Source of the DNA: Berberis thunbergii
Taxonomy: Eukaryota > Streptophyta > Magnoliopsida > Ranunculales > Berberidaceae
NCBI GenBank assembly: GCA_003290165.1
Contig: QNQO01000503.1
Coordinates: 248,001-312,000 of the forward strand
DNA length: 64,000 nt
Direction of reading: 5' to 3'
Shown here: positions 10,385-23,600 of the stretch, one piece after another
How positions within the stretch are numbered: position 1 is the first letter of the stretch
Layout: each line of letters opens with the position of its first letter
The notes under the pieces: model-generated
Seen by the model: only the letters and a program-made list of their open reading frames with translations
The model's database searches: none
What the model was told of the DNA's origin: nothing
Program-made: the position numbers and the translations under genes

Positions 10385-11360
10385 ACATATGATGCATTTC
10401 ATGTTATGAATATTTTCAATATTTTTCAAATGAATGCACATTCAAACAAAGACCCAAACTCCGCTTCCAGTGTTTGAAACTTTATTTTTCATCTAATAAA
10501 AGCTTTGAACAATTTTTACCTTAAATCACGATACATTTTCTATCATGCCAACGGTAGTCATCAACAGATTAAGAACCTTGATGTGGATTAAGTACTACAA
10601 TAAGAACCAACACATGCTCATGCTTTTTAATTTATCCCAAGAAGTAGTGTTTGCCTTATTTTCTCATTCACCTTACCTTGTTTTGCCAAAAAAACTAATC
10701 TCCCACGCAATCAAGTTGCAATATGGTTAGCCTTGTTATTATTGGAGACGTCCTTGAAATCCAGGGCTTCGTTAGCCACGTTCAACTAATCAATAAGTTT
10801 GTCATCATTAATATTTTCACTATAAAACTCAATAATTTCAAGATTCAATTAGATCACATATCTAGAAATATTATGAATGTCGAGCATGAAACTTATCTCT
10901 CTTATTAGCATCACCAAAAGGGTTTTCGTCTAAACCCTCATCACATGAATGAATCTAACTCCAGTAAATTTTGAACACTATAACGCTCTTGCCACATCGC
11001 AACCATTTGGCAGGCGACAGTTTCAACCTGCCACTTGAGACATTGTCTCATTCAATCACACAATCTAGATAAATTGAACAATACAATTGTTCGGCCAAGA
11101 CTCTGATACAAAATACAAACCGATGCTAGATTAAGGTAGCAAACTACTGAACATGATTTATATCTATCATAACGCATAACCTTTGGCAACTATTTGAAAT
11201 GTATAGCAAAAATTTTGCTGAATATGACCTTGGGGAATTTTTACCACTAATAAAAAAAAAAATTCAATGAGTTAGTGTAAGATAACGTGGTGATGCAAAG
11301 CACTTCTAATGGTGTAGATATCACAGCCTCCCTGGCTATCTCCCTTAACTATTACGCGTC
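10385..11360. other. Upstream region of the NOP9-like gene, no gene seen
   Basis: AT-rich sequence without a convincing coding frame. Near 11097-11110 the words gccaagactctgatac faintly resemble a retrotransposon primer site on the minus strand, but no LTR pair supports this. The proximal promoter is presumably within the last few hundred bases. Confidence 0.45.
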
Positions 11361-11374
11361 AACCCTAAACCCTA
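11361..11374 (+). promoter_or_regulatory. Telo-box (AACCCTAAACCCTA)
   Basis: Two tandem AACCCTA units lie 51-64 bases before the chosen start codon. Telo-boxes are known in plants from promoters and 5' leaders of ribosomal-protein and ribosome-biogenesis genes. Its presence in front of a nucleolar rRNA-processing gene fits co-regulation with that gene set. That regulatory role is inferred. Confidence 0.6.
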
Positions 11375-11397
11375 CAACAGTGGTTTTTTGTTCATTC

Positions 11398-11414
11398 GTC
11401 TCTCTCTCTCTCAC
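11398..11414 (+). promoter_or_regulatory. CT-rich 5' leader
   Basis: A TCTCTCTCTCTCTCAC tract just before the start codon is typical of plant 5' untranslated leaders and may lie near the transcription start. No clear TATA box was placed. Confidence 0.4.
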
Positions 11415-11424
11415 TTTCATTCTC

Positions 11425-11672
11425 ATGGTTTGTTTTGGCTCAAAAGCCCTACAATCGAAAACCCCCAAAACAAACGCTTCAGTAGTAGACAACACTCAGA
11501 TGGGTGGAGAGGAGGATTTCTCTAACCAGCGAAGCAAGAAGAAGAACAGGAACAGAAGACCAGCTAAAGAACAACCCCACTCTGGTTTCCATAGGGAAAA
11601 CCCATACCCACATTGTGGAAGGTCTTCAAAGCACGACAACGACTTCAAAAACCCCGAAACATCATTTCTCAG
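11425..11672 (+). CDS. APUM23: NOP9/APUM23-like exon 1
   Basis: Encodes a basic, low-complexity head with [14 protein letters not shown], a likely nuclear/nucleolar signal. It ends in CTCAG before a gtacga donor, with the split arginine codon AG/G. An in-frame ATG lies upstream at 11287, and a downstream ATG at 11500 is also in frame. The 11425 ATG gives the best family match. Confidence 0.85.
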
Positions 11673-14600
11673 GTACGATTTCGACCCAAATTTCAATAAA
11701 GTTTTGATTTTTATTATGCCCCATATTTGTATTCAGATAATTAGGGAATTTTTGATGAGGCAGGAAGCAAGTTGATCCTGAGACGACAGAGTATTTCATG
11801 AGAATTGCGAATCTGTTTGAAGGAAATGAGATTGAATTGGATGAGAGGTCAATTTTGTGCGCGAATGCGTTGGAGGAAACAAGGGGGAAAGAAATGGAGC
11901 TTGCTACGGATTATATTATAAGCCACACTTTGCAGACTTTACTCGAGGGTTGTGATGTGGACCATCTTTGTAGTTTTCTAAGAAACTGTGGGAAGTCACT
12001 TGTTGTTATTGCAACTGATAAGTCAGGTTCGCATGTCATTGAGACTGCACTTAGGTCGTTGGCTATGCATCTAGAGGATAGCGATGTTCGGAGTGTTCTT
12101 GAAGAGACATTGACTAAGACATGCGAGGTACGTGTTATTAAACAAGCAATTGCTTTGGTAAATTATTCATAGTTCATACCAGTCCACAAAACTCATAAAC
12201 TGTTGCCTGATAGTATGAAGAGTCCTCATGATTTGTTTTTTTACAATATTCTCTTTTGCATTCACCAAGTATTTCTGTAATTCACGACAGGGAACATTGA
12301 TGCCATAATTCAATTATAGCTTGACTTCTTCACTGTAATTGGGGGAGTATTGCTGAAGCATCTCTACCTTGTTTTTCTCAAAACTTGTTTTTATGAAAAA
12401 ACATTAATAATAATTAAAAAGATGCATTTTTTTTAGGTTCCATCACTCTCAACTAGGAGCCTTATGGCTGGGATAAGCTTACAAATCTTTCACTTTTAAA
12501 ACATTTTAAATGAGAGTAGTATGATGCAGGATTGCAGCTTCTACTTGTTAGAGTCTAATTCTAATATGCTAAATTCCAACAAACTGATATTCTAAGGAGA
12601 GGGATCAACTTACTGATATGAGTCCTATGAGGCTATGACTATGTTCTAAATGACTTGATTAGCTGTGAGGGCATCCTTTTTACTATTTAAAAATCATTTT
12701 CAAGGGAAAATAACTTTCATGAGAAAAAGGACTAGGAAAATTAATTTACTGGGAAAATGATGTCTTTTATTGCATCAACAAATTATACACGAATAAGGGG
12801 CGTTTATTTTTGCTTATAGTTAGAAGCAAACTTCTGAATCAGAATTGTGACCCATTCAAGCCTTATGTTTTGTGCTTCTGAATGAATTCTAATTAGAAGC
12901 AAAACTTCCAACAAAAAAAAACACCACTTTAGTCTTAACTCAAAACTCAAGTTGTATTGTATATAAGTTTGGGAGTGTTCTTTAACAACCATTATTATTT
13001 TTTATTTTATATTTTTTAAAGTTTTCTATGCTTACCCGGAATATTTTTTTTATGGGGGAAGTCGGATAAAATAATCATTGACCCAGAAAACTATTTTTCT
13101 ACATGTAGCTAACACTGGAAAATGACTTTCCACCCAACATTTTTCATGCTATCAAACAAACCCATAGATTGTTGTCCCCATATCAAATAAGTTCGACACC
13201 AAATTTGATTGAATTAGATAATTGTTAGAGTTTGTTGACTTTCTATGAAAATGATAGAGCCAGGCAACCATCTTCGCAAAAAGTCAAGTCATTCTGACAT
13301 GTTTAACCGTGTAAATTGTTCTTTAGGTAAAATCTGTAGAGCAAAACCATACAATGACCCTCCAGTACCCCCACCCTTATTCCTCCAAGCCAAAACCCAA
13401 TTTTTTTCAATGTCATCCTCTGATGTTTCTGGGTTTCCCTTAGCATTGTAACCTCATCCTCAGTTTACCGACAATCCAAATACTGTGATGTGTCCCTTCT
13501 CGAAAAGCAGCAACAATGACATCATGTTCATCACTTTGCTTTAGATGTTCAGTACTTCAAAGCCCAATCTATTGTACAGGCCTAATTTGATTTCTGATTC
13601 TCCACAATCATTTTTTTTTCTTTTTAAATCTTTTGGATCGGGGGATTTAATGTTAATGTAATGTGAGCTGATCGGTAAGTGATAGTATTCCTTAGCTCCC
13701 CAAGGAGATTATATATGTATCATGAGCTGTTTTGTGCAATGTGAGCCCAATCAAACATGCAAGAAGAGAATGGTACTTCTTTGTATACCAATTTCCACCA
13801 GAACTTTGATGCTAATAAGAAAGTTGTGAATGCAATCCTGTGCATTGCCTTGTTTATGTCGTTGCCCAAGGAATTCACCGACATTGCATATAAGTGGCAT
13901 GATGAAATATTTGAAATTTGAGGTGATTGAAAAAAAATACTAGAACCTGTTGCCCTGGGTGACCATAGGCGAGGCTGACCTTTGTAGGTTTGTCTCTTCG
14001 CCCATCTCCCAGAATCACATATTATTGCCAATGTGTATGGATCCATCCTTGTTAACCACCGCTAAGGTCTCAATTATTTATTTATTTATTTATTATTATC
14101 ATTATTTTATATTATTATTATTATTATTATTATTTTTTTTTAAATTTATCTTTTAATTTTTTAAACTTCTTTGTTTCTATATAACAGGCGATTGTAGTGA
14201 ATCCTCTGCAAGTGATGTGTAGTCGCTATGGATCTCATGTTCTGCGAAGTCTTCTTTGCATCTGTAAAGGAGTACCATTAGATTCTTCGGAGAAATTTCA
14301 TGTTACAAAATCTGTTCTAGCTGAGAGGTTCAATACTAAAGGTTCTCAATCGGTTGAAGATAATCCGCATCAGCATGGTTTTCTTGATTTACTTAAATTT
14401 GTTGTCAAGGAAATGCTTGAACATGGCAGACTAGATATTGCAACGCTGCAAGTTGACCAATATAGCAGTTTGGTTTTGCAGGTAAGTGCCCCACGATCAT
14501 TTAATCATGTAGGTTTATTGAACTGTATTTTCAGATACGGCAAACTAGCTTACTCCATTATATTATGGGCCATTTTTATGGGTGGAATTATGTTATGTGG

Positions 14601-17600
14601 TGAAGTGACTTATCTTATTCACCTTTTTCTTTAGTGAAGCTTTGATTCCTCATTCAATAACATTTAACCATTTAAAAAACGCACAAAAAAATCCTTAGAA
14701 GCTTGAACTCTCAGCGAAGATATTTGTTTGAGCTGAAGTAGATGTATATCTGCTTTAACTACACTAAAGAAATCCTTGAATTGTTAATTTTATTGTTGGA
14801 GTTGACTCATTCCGTACCCAATAGGATGGTTTGCTTTGTCCTTTTTCTGTACATTTTGTTTATTTATTTTATGTATGTTTTCCCTTTGATTTTCTAGGTA
14901 ATTTTTGAATTTGCAGATTACTCGTTTTTCCATCCGTTATATGTTAGGTTTCCAGCCACTCTAGTCCACGATTCGGAGTCTTTAATTTTAAATGAGATAT
15001 TGAGTATCAAATAATGAATCCTCCATTTGTTTTTACCTTTAGGATCATGATTTCTGAATATATTCATCTTGTAACACTTGCCAATAGTATTCTAACTTAT
15101 CAGTTATATTCTTCTTGCAGACTTCTTTAAAGTTATTAGTCGGAGAAGATGAAGATTTGATACACATAATTCCTATTCTTCTTGGTTGTAATGAAGAAAA
15201 CTCTACTGAAGGGAATTCCATAAAAACTGTTGCAGTGGACAACATTGTGGAGTTGCTACAGGACAATGCTTTTAGCCATTTAATGGAGGTGCACTACTCA
15301 TCTTTTAACATGTCCCTATGCTTACATCAATGCTTGTTTTTTGTTTGATGTTTAAAAATTGTGCGAGAGATGTACATTTGTCTATGTGAACTGTACGTTC
15401 ATGTAAATGCTTACACATTTATCTTTGAGAAACTTAAGTGATGTATCACTTCATAAAAAGAAAAAAAATGCGTTCATAGGTAAGAAGCTGATGTAATTGA
15501 TCAACTGTTTCTTCTCCAAATGAATTTGGCAGGTTATTATTGAAGTGGCACCTGCGACATTGTACGACGAAATACTCACGAGAATATTCAGAAATTCATT
15601 GTTCAAGATCTCATGTGATCATTGTGGCAGCTTTGTTGTTCAAGCGTTAGTTTCTTCTGCAAGGTGTCAAGGTCAAGTATGTGCGATGATTTTTAACTTT
15701 TTGGAGTCTTTAATTATTTTTAGTATTTTGTACAGACCTTTTTCATCTTCTTATCAACACTTTATGTATAGTGGCTGAATTTTAGTTCCTTTGCAGACCT
15801 TCATCGTTAATTATTTTATTTATATCGTCCTGAAAACATTTTGAAGCCTTTTATCTTGGTTTAGTTTGGATGAGCCAGCATAAAGTATTAATATTTTCAG
15901 ATGTATAACTCATTATTTTATGTTGGATGAATTTTTGCATTGTTATTTATTTTACTGTTAGGGTAAAAAAGATTCTACTTTATAGAAAGCTTAGTTTTTG
16001 CGAAACATGCTCCAGCATGCCAGAGGATATAATTCGGCAGGAGAACCATTGAACCATACCCTGTAATTCAACTTCACCAGTAGGCCAGAATTTTGATACT
16101 TCTTTATTTGGTGAAACTTCTACTTGCTCTTTCCTGGAGGGCCTGACACTTGAGATCCTCATTTTACTTTATATTTTCAGTGCCAAAGAAGATTTGTAAG
16201 GAATTCTGTGATGCTTGTAAAGCATTTTCTTCATTCTACACTGTTGGTGTCCACAAATTTTAATGGTTTGATTAAGTTGTTGCTTAGAGTAATTTGTTGA
16301 GAGGTGGGTATCATTTGCGTGACCATGCAGTTGGAAACTTCCCTTGCTGACAATAGGGTAGGAAGCAGGAAAATATAATATGCTAGAAAGATATGCTACA
16401 TTACAGTGTTGTAGCATCACACTATTATCCGTTTTTACAAAAGGAATCTAGCCTATATTCTACCTTGTAGGATAATTTGGTTTTATTGGAAGTTTCAATG
16501 ATTGCTTGGTGAATGTGTCTGTCTCAGTCTATCATTCACGAGCTATTATTCAAGTCTGATCAGAATAATTTGTCAAAGGTGTTTGGAATGGGGCAATAAT
16601 GAATGAGTTCATTCAGTGAGGATTTTACAAACAGTTTGAAGTAAACCAGTATTTGTGGATTTAGTTGGGCTTTAGGATTTTCAAGAGGTTGAACATGAGG
16701 GTACAAGTTATTACAGGATACTCACAGTGTATAACAAGTGGTTATATGGTGCAAGCTAGGGATTCCAAACCCCACTACTTTTTGATCTTCAATCTTCGGG
16801 CCATGTTCCAATGAATAAGAAGTTTCCTTACTAGGCCTTTACGACAATGAGATTCAAATCTTCAAATTTCCCAATAGTGGAAGCCGTGGACCACTCGATT
16901 TCATGGAGTAGTACAATCGGGTCTGGTAGGAAGTATAATATCTTTGAATGATCTGTAGGGACGATGGCAGAAAGAGATGTTTGAATCCTTATTTTTCACA
17001 TGGAGGTGTAGAAATCAGAGAGAGCAGTGGTAGGAAGTAGGTGAGCAGGTACAAATTCTCGTGTTGAATTTCAGGCCTTCTGGAGGGTGAGGTGGAGCAG
17101 TCCATCTATGCTATCAACTCAAACCTATGTTGCTATTCTCTTTTTCTTAGTCCAAATGACTATTGCTATTCTCTTCAAGGCTTCTAGAGGAATCACACAA
17201 GGATACTTCCTCTTCCCTCTCATTTTCTCTCTAGTGGCTGAGGCCTTAACTTAGATGATCTCCAGGGCTAAGTTCTATAATGTTATTCAAGGTTTCAAGT
17301 CTCTAACCAATGCATTTCAGATTCTATTTTACAATATGCTGATGACACAATTTTATTTCTCGAGCCCCACATAGATGATAGACCAAGTCAATGCCATAAA
17401 ATCTGTTCTTGTTTGACGTGATGTGAAGTTTAGGGAACAATTTCAATAAGACCACCCTTTACCCAGTTGCGACAGATACTAATTTTGAGCAATTAGTGGA
17501 AGTTTTGGGCTGTCAAGAAGGGAATCTTCGTTGCAAATACTTGGGATTTCCTCTGGGAGCAGGATTCAAAACTGGCGTTCAATGCATCCATCTACCACCT

Positions 17601-20600
17601 TTGGCAAGAGAGGAACACAAGGCTCTTTCAAGGTAAGTGCAAAACAACATTATAACTTATTGCTAAAATACTGGAAGATGTGAGACTTCGTATAGTAGTC
17701 CTCGAGCTTAAAGTAGAAGATAATGATACGAATAGAAGTTTTTGTGAAAGATGGCGACTGGCAGTCCAGTTGGAAGTTAAGATAAGCTCTACACGTGCAT
17801 GGACAAAGCCTGCATTGGGTTGGATAATGGTGAACACAGATGGGTAGCTCATGGATCGCTGAGGTGGTTATGGTGCCTTGTTGAGGAATCATGATGGTAC
17901 AGTAATCACCGCAACAACAGGGTCACATGAAGCTCACTCGGTAATCCTTCATGAATTGCAAGGAGTTGAAACTGGTATTAGGCTAGCAAAGCAATGTGGC
18001 ATTACCAAAGCAGTGTTTTGTATGGACTCACAAAATATGTACACTTATCTCACCACGGACAAAGCCCCTCCATGGGAGGCACGTCACATAACAAGAAGGA
18101 TCAAATACTCTCTAAGAGAGTTTGCAGAAGTTAAGTTGATACATGCATTCCGTGAAACTAACCAAGCAGCTGGCAAACTTGCTAGCCTAATGCCTAGTGC
18201 AGAATATGTGGAGATACTCCCGAGCACCTTTGCTGAAGACTTGAAGAAAATTATATTTACTGATGCAAATGGTAAACAATATGCTCGATTGTAATCTATA
18301 AATCTTTTTTCAGTGGTCTAGGGAGCCCATTTACACCCCGCGCTTGCCTTTCAAAAAAAAAAAAAAAAAGATATTTGGGAGTCAATAAATGACCAAAATC
18401 AGATTAACAGTTTGGAAAAGGAAATACATATCTAAAGCTAGCAGGATACCCTCATCAATAGCACTCTTTGTAGCATCCCAATTTTTATGATGTTAGCTTG
18501 TGCTATTCCCTCTTTAGTTGCTCAAGAGATTGAACTAATTTGTCGGGATTTCGTTTGGGGCACAAATGGTTTTCACGATCATTTGGTAAATTGGAAGGCT
18601 GTTTGCAACCTAAATCAGGAAGCTTTGGCAACCAAAGATTTGAGCACTTTAACCAAGCTCCTTGCTAAATGGCTTTGGAGATTAGGAGTTGGTTAAGGTA
18701 ACCTATGGAGAAACATCATTAGGAAAAATATGTGTACTTGAGCAGAGGTTGGTACACAAAACTCACATCTAATCCTCATGGGTGCTTGGTGGAGAGCAGT
18801 CATGAATCACAAACCTATGTTTGAGAAATACATCTATTTTCGGGCAAAGGAGAGGATTGAATTTTGGGGTGATACCTAGGTGGGTGATTCTTCCAACAGA
18901 ATGCCTCGGTTGAAGAATTATTCACAGGGACAATGTGCCATTCTGCCAACATGAATTTTGGTCTCAGAAGGGCAATCAGAGATACTCATATTTCAGTCCT
19001 GATTCAGCAACTTGAAACTATCAAACATCATAGCCTTTATGAGCAATCTGAGCAAGAGGGTGAGCGAAAATGGGCAGATAAGCATGGGGTGTTCGCAATT
19101 GATAATTGTCGTTTTAAAACCTGTGCAACAAGCACTATCCATCAGAATAAGCTGCCTCTTCCCTCCTTGTTTGGCTACAAAATATTTTGGCTTAAACAAA
19201 GTTTTCCCCCTTAATCAGTTTCTTCATTTGGCTCTTGGTCATAGCAAGCTTCTAACAAAATCAATTTCTTCATTGGACTCTTGATCATAGTAAGCTTCTA
19301 ACATTGGACAACCTCAACAGAATAGCCCCCAAACTCCCAAATAGGTGTAGTCAAGCTAAACCCATTGATCACACCTTCTTCTTGTGCCCCATTTCCACTC
19401 AAGTGTGGCAACTTATTTGTAGTGAAGCCTCGACTTTTGTTCCGTGTAGCCTTTACTTTTTTGCAAATGGCAACAAATTGGAAAGATCAGGTTGCTCCCT
19501 TAGAAGAGAGTGGTTATGGAAAAAGATCTTGCTAGCAAGATGTGGCTGATTTGGAAGAAAAGAAATTCTAGGATAATTTAGAACTCCAAGAAAAGTGTAG
19601 AACAGGTTGTTTTGGGTATTGAAGCAATTGTTTGGCTTTGGGTTGTATATGTAGGCATGGCAATGGGGCGAGTTTGTTTCAGATATGCTAGATCTAAAAT
19701 CAGATCTAAAATTGAACTGACTGATCCTCGGGTGCAGTTCAGGTCTACCCGTGGGTCTCGCCGGTTCGGTTTGGGCGTACTTGCGGTTTCACTTAAATTC
19801 TAGCCAGTCCACCAATGTGTAAATTTTAGGAGGTTTTTTGTTTTTTTTATAAAAGTAACCATTTTTTCCCCTACTATATGGTCACTCAAATTAGGGGTGG
19901 GCATTTCGGACCAAAAACCCGGACCGAACCGACAACAGGACCGATTGGGTCGGTTCGGATCGGTTTTAATTAATTATAAAAATTTTGGTTGTAAAAGCCC
20001 GGCCTAACCTGAAGTTTCTGGTCCGGGCCTCGGTTTCCATTTCTGAAGCCCGTCGGATAATCGGCCCGGCCCGGGTATGAATAAAAAGTTAAAAAGTAAA
20101 ACCCTCAAAAGCATTTACTGGTCCGCTACTTCTCCTCATCGGCTAATCCTTTCAACTTCAAGTCTCCTGTGTGCGACTCCCCTCCCTGACCCTGTGCGAC
20201 TCCTTGGCTTGGCTACTCCTCTCCGATCTCTCCTCCTAGACTCCCTGTGCAACGTTGTCTCCAGTCTCCACTTCTTTGCACAAAGGTACTCTGTGTAGAC
20301 ACAAGGAAAGGAACCCTTCTTGCAATCCAATAAGGAGCCCATTGATCAATCTCTCAAGCTTCACCAATGGCAAAAGGCTGAGATTTTTTTAACCCTTTAG
20401 CTAGACACCGCCTCAAACCAAAGCAGAAGGTCTCTCACTACCATCAGGCATCATCTTCATATTTAAGTACATCAGGCATCTTCTTCATATTGAAGGATGG
20501 GAATTGCTTGGGAGGGGGAGACTTGAAACCCATTTAGTAGATGGAGTTGGTGAGCTTTAGACACTAAACCAGCAGCTAAGATAAAAATAAGAGCTAAGGT

Positions 20601-23600
20601 AAACATAAGAGGAGAGAGGGGGTCTCCCTGCCCGACTCCTTTAGTAGATTTGAGTGACCAAAAGAAGTACCATGAATAGAGATGGAAAAAGCGGGTTGTA
20701 GACAAAAGAGTTTGAATCCAGACCATCCATTTGTGTACAAAGCACAGTTAGCGAGTGTCGAAATGTAGTCCCAAGAGACGGATCATTAGCAAAATTTTAT
20801 AGAAACCCACTTTGAACATCAGACCAGGTTTTCCTCGACTAATTTTGGAGTTCATGATCTCATCGGCAATAAGAAAACCATCCACTGACTATCTATGTTC
20901 AACTCCAGCAGACTGGAATGGAGAAAGCAGCAAAGGAAGGAGTTCAAACATTAAAGATAACTATGTACATAGAACATAGAAGACTAATAGGCCTGAATTC
21001 TTCAATTTTTTGGGGATCCTTGATCTTAGGAATCAAAGTAATCAAAGTGGTACTAAGTTTCCATTCCAAGAGTTCCCTTTGATTAAAGTCTTGAACAATC
21101 CCCATAAAATCCTCAAAAATAAAGTCCTAAGCTTTGAGGAAGAGATTCATAGGGAATCCATCTAAGCCAAGAGAGACATCATGATTGAGGTTGTTCATAG
21201 CCAGAGAATGTCATTAATTGAATGTCAACTTGTAGGTGCTTCTAAACCTAATTTGAAGATTAGGGACTGGAACAAAGAGGGATCAAAGGAGGGTCTCCAG
21301 GTCTTAATTTAATTGTAAAGATTTTAGTAGATTGGAGAATATGAGCTGAAATGATATTGTGATCATCAATGACCACTCCATCCACTCTGAGATAGGTGAT
21401 AGAGTGAGAAGTTTCGAGATAGGTGATAGAGTTGGAAGTTTTTTTGTAGTTGGCTAGAATGTGGAAAAGTTTGAAGCAAAGGCCCCCATATTTGCCCCAA
21501 GAGGCTCCTACTTTTCTTTTCTAGAAAGAAAAGCCCCCCTTTGAGCTGTTTGGTGAGACCAGTCTTAAGGTTCATGCGTTGTTCCCATTCAGAGTCATTT
21601 AAATCCCTTTTTTGTTCTTTCTTTTTTTTGATAAATCAAACACACCAAATATATTGACAAAAAAATAAAGTGACTGTTGAGATCACTCGACATGGGAAAT
21701 ACAAAAGGTGGAAACTACAGACTAAAGAGACTTCCCCAATAAAAAAATAGGCATGAAATTTTGTATTAGTTATTATACCCCATATTAGGGGTGGGCATTT
21801 CGGACCGAAAACCCGGACCGAACCGACAACCGGACCGATCGGGTCGGTTCGGATCGGTTTTAATTAATTATAAAAGTTCGGTTGTAAAAGCCCGGCCCGA
21901 CCCGAAGTTTCTGGTTCGGGCCTCGATTTCCATTTTTGAAGCTCGTCGGATAACCGGCCTGCCCCGGGTATGAAGAAAAAGTTAAAAAGTAAAACCCTCA
22001 AAAGCATTTACTGGTCCGCTACTTCTCCTCATCGGCTAATCCTTTCAACTTCAAGTCTCCTGTGTGCGACTCCCCTCCCTGACCCTGTGCGACTCCTTGG
22101 CTTGGCGACTCCTCTCCGATCTCTCCTCCTCGACTCCCTGTGCAACATTGTCTCCAGTCTTCACTTCTCTGCACAAAGGTACTCTGTGTAGACACAAGGA
22201 AATGAACATTTCTTGCAATCCAATAAGGAGCCCATTGATCAATCTCTCAAGCTTCACCAATGGCAAAAGGCTGAGATTTTTTAACCCTTTAGCTAGACAC
22301 CGCCTCAAACCAAAGCTGAAGGTCTCACTTCCATCAGGCATCATCTTCATATTTAAGGACATCAGGCATTTACCGGCCTGGGTATGAATAAAAAGTTAAA
22401 AAGTAAAACCCTCAAAAGCATTTACTGGTTCGCTACTTCTCTTCATCGGCTAATCCTTTCAACTTCAAGTCTCCTGTGTGCGACTCCTCCCCGACCCTGT
22501 GCGACTCCGTGGCTACTCCTCTCCTCCTTGGCTTGGCTACTCCTCTAGGATCTCTCCTCCTCGACTCCCTGTGCAACGTTGTCTCCAGCCTCCACTTCTC
22601 TGCACAAAGGTACTCTGTGTGACTCTGTTTTTTTGTGTGATTGTGTGTGACTCTATTTTTCTGCCTTTCTATTTACGATTAGGAAGTCTGTGTATATCTT
22701 GTTCATAACTTCATATACGAAAACATCAAAAGGGAAGTAAGTGATCACAGTTTTGATCATTCACTGTCTTTCTTGATCAAGAGGGAACCAAGCCTACAAT
22801 GCTCTATTCAAGTTCATCATCATTACAATTTATCCTCTAGTGAATGACATGAAACAAAAGAAATGTAGGAAGATCATTTTTTGATAAACTAGTTGTCCAG
22901 AATTGCAGATATGAGTGCAGAATTTGTTGACGTTTACAAAAGACTTCTTATACCAGCAACTTGAAAAACAAACTATTCGATTATATTATGTCTTCTTAAG
23001 ACATGCACCCAACATTAGCAGAACGAAAACATAGTTATATTACTCATAAAGACATTGCGATATTACATTACACAACTTCACATATAGTGAAGGGTCTTGA
23101 AACTTACTGGAAAACATAGATATAGAAGACTTGAAGAACAACATTTCATTAGAGTGAAGAGCAATACTAGAGTTTATTAGGAGGCAACCATTGCAACATA
23201 GTCATACAACTGAGGATCGGTCCTGTTTCATGCTTTTAACTAGAAGTCCAACCAAGTGAAATGGGAGTGGCCCAGATCTCTTTTCTGTAGTACTTCCCTA
23301 GCACTGGCTTTGCTGCTTCAGTCTGCAAGTTCATTTTAAGAAAAAAAATAATTAGAATTTGCAGATTGATGATAAGGGAAGTTGATGTTAAAATTAGAAA
23401 ACTCACTACTTCTATCAAGTGATAATGTGGGATTTGAGGGAAGAGATGGTGAATGACATGTGTTCCTATGGACCTATATCATGGTGAATGTTGTTGATCC
23501 AAAATGCCCACCCCTATTTGGCCATGCTTAGGGACTCGACTTTTACAATGTATTTCCATTGCTTAGGGACCCCATATTTACATGATATTGGTGTTTGCGT

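Noticed and set aside
11287..11424. Upstream in-frame ATG (11287) as start of the NOP9-like protein
   Set aside because: The extra 46 residues are hydrophobic, include the CT-rich leader and telo-box, and have no counterpart in the family. [12 protein letters not shown] at 11425 matches the family start.
13720..14046. Minus-strand 108-codon frame in intron 2
   Set aside because: No family recognised, ordinary intronic composition, and it ends next to the exon 3 polypyrimidine region.
20077..20298. A small gene starting [11 protein letters not shown], seen again near 21970
   Set aside because: The frame lies wholly in a repeated block that joins hAT-like and LINE sequence. Its conservation is due to duplication.
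21786..23516. A complete hAT element from TAGGGGTGGGC (21786) to GCCCACCCCTA (23516)
   Set aside because: The flanking 8-mers (CCCCATAT and TTTGGCCA) differ and the left part includes a LINE junction, so the two ends probably do not belong to one insertion in its present form.
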